Shown here: positions 59,101 to 64,000 of the stretch, in pieces
Layout: every line of letters starts with the position of its first letter
Position numbering within the stretch: position 1 is the first letter of the stretch
DNA from: Silene latifolia
Lineage: Eukaryota; Streptophyta; Magnoliopsida; Caryophyllales; Caryophyllaceae
DNA length: 64,000 nucleotides
Direction: 5' to 3'
Assembly: GCF_048544455.1 (NCBI RefSeq)
Contig: NC_133526.1
Coordinates: 822,001-886,000, forward strand
Made by a program: the position numbers and the translations under genes
The notes under the pieces: model-generated
Databases searched by the model: none
Told to the model about the DNA's origin: nothing
The model's input: the letters and a program-made list of their open reading frames with translations, nothing else

Positions 59101-62100
59101 AAGCAAAACAAGGCATGACAGACAGCTTGTCAATAAACAAACAACCAAAAAAAATCTAAAACATAACCTTATGACTTATCACGTGAAGTTAAGCTGACTA
59201 AAATTAGTTACACGAGTGTTAATTTCTTTCAGACAACATTCTTAAGCCAGAGTTTCAAACCAGAACAGGAAAAAAAATGTTTTCTTTGGGTTTTCATGTT
59301 GGTGAGTTGTCAAATGTAGCTTCATTTACATAAGTAGAGACTTAAGAACTTGTATAGTGACCAACACTTCTAGTGCCCATCACGACTATCAAACATTCAA
59401 ACCTGAGTTCAATTGTAGTTATCGTCATAAGTTTCTTGATTAAAATCACAAAAAAACACCAAATTAAATTGAAAATCCAACAAACTTTAACAAGTTATAT
59501 GATAGTATGATTATCCTTATTATAATGTTGGTAGTTATATTACCAAGTTACTTCATCATAGTTATATTACCAAGTCACCCGAATGCTCTTGAAATTTCAC
59601 TTGTGATTTTTTTAGACTCCGAGGATTTGAACTTGGGACCTTAACAATCATCAGAGCTCTGATACCATGTAATACGATTTCAACTGAAAGCTTAAGCTTG
59701 TGGTTAAGAACCAGTCAATGATTTTTATACCTACTAACAGCTATTCAGTTCTTTTTTTTAAAAGAAGTTATACTTCCAAAAACCAGCAAAATTAGAGGCA
59801 ACTGAAGAAACATCCGAGTGGAGGATGTGGTTTGCTAATTCCCATTTTGAAAGATATTAGAAATTTGCATTGAGACCAGAGTGTAAGAAAACAGTATGAG
59901 CATACACATCATAAATTGTACGCACCATCTTCAGCTTCCTTAGTTCTTTTCGACCTAACTGTCCCCTCCATCTGCATTGAGTAAAAACTGCCGCCCACTT
60001 GAGCTTCTTGTAATATGTACATGACAAATAGCATCGCCAAAGAGCCTACGATTATCCAGTCCAAATTAATATCAGTACCCTGACGAAAGATGACTCAAAA
60101 CGATTTCTATTGAAAATTTTCTAACCTGAATTATCACTGCTGCTTTTTCCTGCCTTTTAGATCTGAACTCATTGCGAGCAGCCATGACACGTGCTCCTGT
60201 CTGCAAGGTCAGTGCCGAAAACTGAAGTGTTCTGAAAGACTTTCTGGATAAGTGTCTGCGCAAGTCCTTCTGAATTTTGACGGAAGATGCCTCTCTTCTC
60301 ATTTTCTCAAACTTTTTGCAGACCAGTCTACCTATTAGGCCAGGAAAACAGCGTTAAGGAAAAATGGAAAACGAAACATTTAACAAGCCTTGAAAAATAT
60401 GAAAAATGCAAAACAAGTTGGAGATTCACTATAAAATATAAACAGAGCAACATGATGTTCTTAAAACGCCCAATAGCTTACCTCTGCAAAATGTTTGCAT
60501 TATAATAGCAGTGTTGCACAAAACTAGAAAATGCTGGCGTGTAATATGAGTTCTAGTTTTCCTTTGGATAGTCTTGGCAGCACTGTTCAGTATCTCAGCT
60601 CTACGCCCATCTAACTCAGCCATTTGACCAGCTCTCAGAAAAACACTTGTTTTACCTATCTATAGTTTTTGATGAGAGATTAAATACCGAAATGAGAAGC
60701 TAAAGGACGATAGACATATATCAAAGAATATACCAGCCGTGAGTGAGAAACATAACATCTCAGACTGTTTCTTAGCATTTATACAAATTGTAAAGCAAAC
60801 TCAATTTAGCAAAAAAAACAACTAAACTCTACGTCAACAAAACCTGCAGAATTTGAATATACAAACAGACGATTTTTTGGCAAGCAAAACAGATGCCAAA
60901 CATTTATCATCAAGGAGTTCATTCTATGATATAATTTCCTCTTGATATGAGAAATCAGATATTGACACTCCTTACAGTATAGTCTTTTCAGAAAGAAACA
61001 TTGACCAAACGAGAAGTTTCTATGATTGTTACCATTACCACAGCATAATACGGGTAAATACAAAATGATAAATTTTCTCTAACCTGATATCCAGCTAACC
61101 CCATCTTTTCCAAGATCTTTGAGCACACGACCTCGTCTGGATCTCTGTGAGTATAAGTAAAATGAACCAGAATTCATTGGTTGCACCATCTCAACAGAAA
61201 ACACAACTAATATTTTCTTTTAGATACAAAATCAACACTTACGTCCCTGTCACTGCCTCTGGAGAAAGCATCTTAAATCGGTTAATAAATTCACAAAATG
61301 TCCTATGCGTGGGATATCCAGCACAGCTTATCCTAATTGCTTCTAGAACACCCTAAACAGAAGTGTTAGTATATAGGCAGATACAGTTAACAGAGCATGA
61401 AAATAAGTTTTGTCACTAATATGTACTCACACCACAACGTAGCTGCTGCATGACACTGTTATTTTCAAATATAGCAGGTTTAAGAAGATTATTTGGTTTT
61501 ACACATCTGATGTAGTGAGGTTCTGTAGAATTCAATGTATCCATCAGTTGTTGTAGTTGCATCTGGATCAAAGTAAAGTTTAGTTTATATTGTACAACAA
61601 TTAAAAAAAATGCAAGTATGATGGTCAATAAAGTGAATTGCCTATCAGAGTATCAAATACCTTAAATCGAGTACCAATAGACGAGAACTTAGATGACTTA
61701 TTTGTCTCCTCAGGAACTGAAGGGAAAAGGCCCGCTACAAAGGAACATTTGGAAGCAGCCAACAGATCCTGATGTTCAGCAACAACATAATCTTTGTTTT
61801 TGTCCAAAAATAGATCAGATTGGTATTGAACCTACAGCAGGGTACAACAGTGAATGAGAATTATAAAGCCAGTAGAATAAAACCCATTATTTAGCAATGA
61901 CACAGAAAAAAAAAATGCAAGTAACCTCTCCAGCATAGTGAGCAATAGTGAAATCGGTAAGAGACAACTTTGGCTTGATGAAGCATTTGTGAGTTTTGAA
62001 AGTCTGATACAACTTTTGCGAGAAGGTTTCATGAGTCGACTTGGGGAACATGCTGATAATAATTAGAAAATCACAATCAAAACACTGCTTTTGTACTGCT

Positions 62101-64000
62101 TGTTACTTTACGAGCGTGCCGAGCTATAGGCCCATTTTCTTCTCTATACTGGCCATCAGAAACTCAAGGGAAGGGCAATGGCCCAGGAGTAGCACTGTAG
62201 TGTAGTGAAAATAAAAAAGTTATATGGAAACTGAAAGTATGCAGGATATCTTACCAAGCTTCATCAAGCAGTGCAATGATTCCTCCAGGTTTCTGCACAA
62301 ATAACGAGGAAAACTCAGAAATCATCCTTATTTAAGGCTCCCATCTAAGCCTGATGAACAGTATTTGTAACTTGCTACCACAAGAAAGTGTCCTTCATTA
62401 GAGGCACTATCTTCAAATTTGACTTTCTAATATGCACCACTGAGTATTGCAATGACTAGCCAATAAGAAAAATATATGTATCACCTTCTGTCGGGATCAA
62501 GTCAGTTGGAGGCATAACATAATATTTATGAAAACGCGGCATGCATTGCCATTCATATCCTTTCATGCTTTTTTGAAAAAGCCCCGTCACATGATTTCAA
62601 TCACAACTCCCAATTTTTTTTCCCTTTACCAAACAAACTTAACAAGTGCAACTCATCTTTCTCACCGATTCCTTGATTTAACATTAGGCTAAAACTGTGC
62701 ATTTTATAACAGATGCAGTAACAAATAAACCTTCTCAATGAGGTCCAAGATATCTTGATTATCCACGAATTCAATATAGCTCCAATCAATTTCCTCTTTG
62801 GTGTATTCCTCTTGCTCCATCTTAAAAACATGCTGCAGCTCACAAGTTGATAAAGCTTAGTTATGCAATCACAAAACGCTTAGTGTGTGTTTGGTTGCAG
62901 GGATTTGGAAGGAAAGGGAGGGGAGGGATTTGGAGGGATGAGAAATCCATTGTTTGGTTAGCAAAATGGAGATGGAGGGACTTGGAGGGGAGGGAAAATG
63001 GATCCCTCCATTTCCGTCCTCCAAGCCAAATTATTTCACCTCCAACAAAGGAAATATTTGGAGGGAAAATGACCTTCATTCTCCTTCCCCTCCCCTTCCC
63101 TCCCTTTTCCTTTCCCTCCTTTCCCCTTCCCCTCCCTTTCCCTCCTTTTTTGGTATCCAAACAAGGCCTAAGTGGCTAAGAGACACTGCAATGACCTGAT
63201 TAAAATGCTGCTGCAGCTTTTCATTTGTGTAATTGATACAAAATTGTTCAAAACTGCACAACAGCAGGACTTGGTAACTCAATCAGAAATGAATTAATTA
63301 TGTACTAGTAAAACGGTCTTGCAAAAACTTATTGTAAAACCACATTACCGATTGAAGAGAAAAGGGTCAGTTAAAGCAGTCAAAATATCACTAATTATAT
63401 AAAACATACAAACAAATAAGGATCACTGCTGAGGTCAAAATTGTCACCCACAATAGGAAATTGATCACTAACTAAGATGACTATTGATCGCGTTAAAAGG
63501 GTCACTAATTAATGTAAGGCGGTCTTACAGAAGTCTTCATGTTGATTATAAGACCTTCACCGTTCACCTTACTTACCTGTTAGTCTTGAAGCTTTCAAAA
63601 CCATAGATGTCAAGGACTCCAATTAAACATGTTGAGTTAGGATCTTGACCAATGGAATTGTTGATTTTATCCACCAACCTGTAAATTTAAGAAGAAATAA
63701 AGACCAACTTTCATCGAAAAGGATCCAGATATGATCAGCTGCAACATTTTACTAATACACAGCGCAAAACTATTCTAAAAATCCAGTAAATACCAATCAA
63801 ACAGACGGGAATATATTGTTTTTGCTAGACCATCTCTGTTAGTTGTAGCTGCCTCTGGGTCAAGGCTCCTCTTTATCACTTCCTCCGGGGTGATCATAAC
63901 ACGTTTGCAGAGAGCATCCTCCAAACCCACTAGATCACACCTAAATTAAAAAGGATATATCAACCATTAAAGCAAATAGTGGTCAGATGATCAAATGCAC
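56130..64000 (-). CDS. Class XI myosin heavy chain, short-tail form (5' end outside window)
   Basis: Exons on minus, in order: 63794-63940, 63577-63678, 63196-63253, 62731-62832, 62255-62292, 61926-62052, 61661-61831, 61431-61562, 61244-61352, 61084-61144, 60482-60659, 60126-60331, 59926-60045, 58958-59056, 57580-58143, 57175-57314, 56384-56634, 56130-56182. All are GT-AG with matching phases. The motor part shows [38 protein letters not shown], the actin-binding [12 protein letters not shown] and [19 protein letters not shown] motifs follow ([38 protein letters not shown]), then a coiled coil. The last two exons give a Ser/Asp-rich end ([18 protein letters not shown] ... [11 protein letters not shown]), not the usual DIL domain. 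Myosin XI moves organelles along actin. The P-loop lies beyond position 64000. Whether this short tail is the real terminus is inferred from phase and splice sites. Confidence 0.85.
57622..58116 (-). repeat. Threefold in-frame repeat inside the myosin coiled-coil exon
   Basis: Three copies of a 54-57 residue unit (162, 171 and 162 bp) begin [15 protein letters not shown] and end ETPVSVGDS. They lie at 57955-58116, 57784-57954 and 57622-57783. Units differ at only a few residues. Other myosin XI proteins, as I know them, have one equivalent of this segment. Confidence 0.92.
58372..58460. mobile_element. Stowaway MITE in myosin intron
   Basis: An 89-bp element with ends CTCCCTCC and its near-complement GAGGGAG, flanked by TA on both sides. 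Confidence 0.7.
62876..63177. mobile_element. Foldback MITE with GGAGGG tracts in myosin intron
   Basis: Imperfect inverted ends: CTTAGTGTGTGTTTGGTTGC on the left; on the right the complement of CTTAGGCCTTGTTTGGATAC. Inside, the left half carries GGGAGGGGAGGGATTTGGAG-type tracts and the right half the complementary CCCTCC/TTCCCC tracts. About 300 bp, so a PIF/Harbinger-type MITE is possible. Confidence 0.65.

Noticed and set aside
59640-59690. Minus-strand TGGTATCAGAGCTC, like a Copia primer-binding site
   Set aside because: No LTR or polyprotein nearby; could be a SINE or chance, so not called as a retrotransposon.
1-64000. CRISPR arrays, bacterial operons or integrated virus genes
   Set aside because: Nothing of the kind seen; the reverse transcriptases present are LINE type and the HUH protein is a Helitron RepHel.

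Overview
This is nuclear DNA from a flowering plant. The evidence is GT-AG introns in plant gene families (a myosin XI, an SCL30A-type SR splicing factor, a BET1-type SNARE, an EAR-motif C2H2 zinc finger), Helitrons, plant L1 and RTE retrotransposons, and AT-rich intergenic DNA. The ACTCGATCGAGT repeats and the MITE types make me think of Caryophyllales, but that is only an impression.

Region 1 (about 0-20.5 kb, everything readable on the minus strand) looks like part of a large autonomous Helitron or its remains. It holds a four-exon RepHel transposase gene (9476-14122) that I can splice into an unbroken frame of about 1447 aa. It also holds a nine-exon RPA70-like gene (4327-7218, unbroken, 589 aa) and a second RPA70-like copy (64-2825) with matching exon structure but one frame break. 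Upstream of RepHel lie a protein exon with two dsRNA-binding-motif-like segments (15173-16186) and an acidic orphan ORF (19886-20434). I could not find the element's termini.

Region 2 (22.2-27.5 kb, minus) is an SCL30A-like SR protein gene with intact RRM exons. It has an in-frame TGA at codon 19 and an unusually short RS tail, so it is either a pseudogene or carries a sequence error.

Region 3 (27.8-40.9 kb) is a repeat nest: a cluster of short non-autonomous Helitrons with recognisable ends, a trehalose-6-phosphate phosphatase gene fragment, a CACTA-type terminus, palindromic ACTCGATCGAGT repeats, long CTT/AAT microsatellites, and a nearly full-length but frame-broken L1 LINE.

Region 4 (41.1-48 kb) has an intact five-exon BET1-like SNARE gene (plus). 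Two RTE LINE insertions sit in its introns, each with a perfect 18-bp target-site duplication. A tRNA-Gly(GCC) gene and a single-exon TAC1-like C2H2 zinc-finger gene follow, both minus.

Region 5 (48.2-52.3 kb) is intergenic with MITEs, one a Mutator-type with a 10-bp target-site duplication.

Region 6 (52.3-64 kb, minus) is most of a class XI myosin gene: motor, IQ neck and coiled coil, with the 5' end outside the window. Its coiled-coil exon carries a threefold tandem repeat. The gene can finish through two phase-compatible short-tail exons (56130-56634). The exons of the usual cargo-binding (DIL) tail farther downstream are broken by frameshifts and stops. The gene therefore looks like a short-tailed myosin XI with a fossil globular tail.
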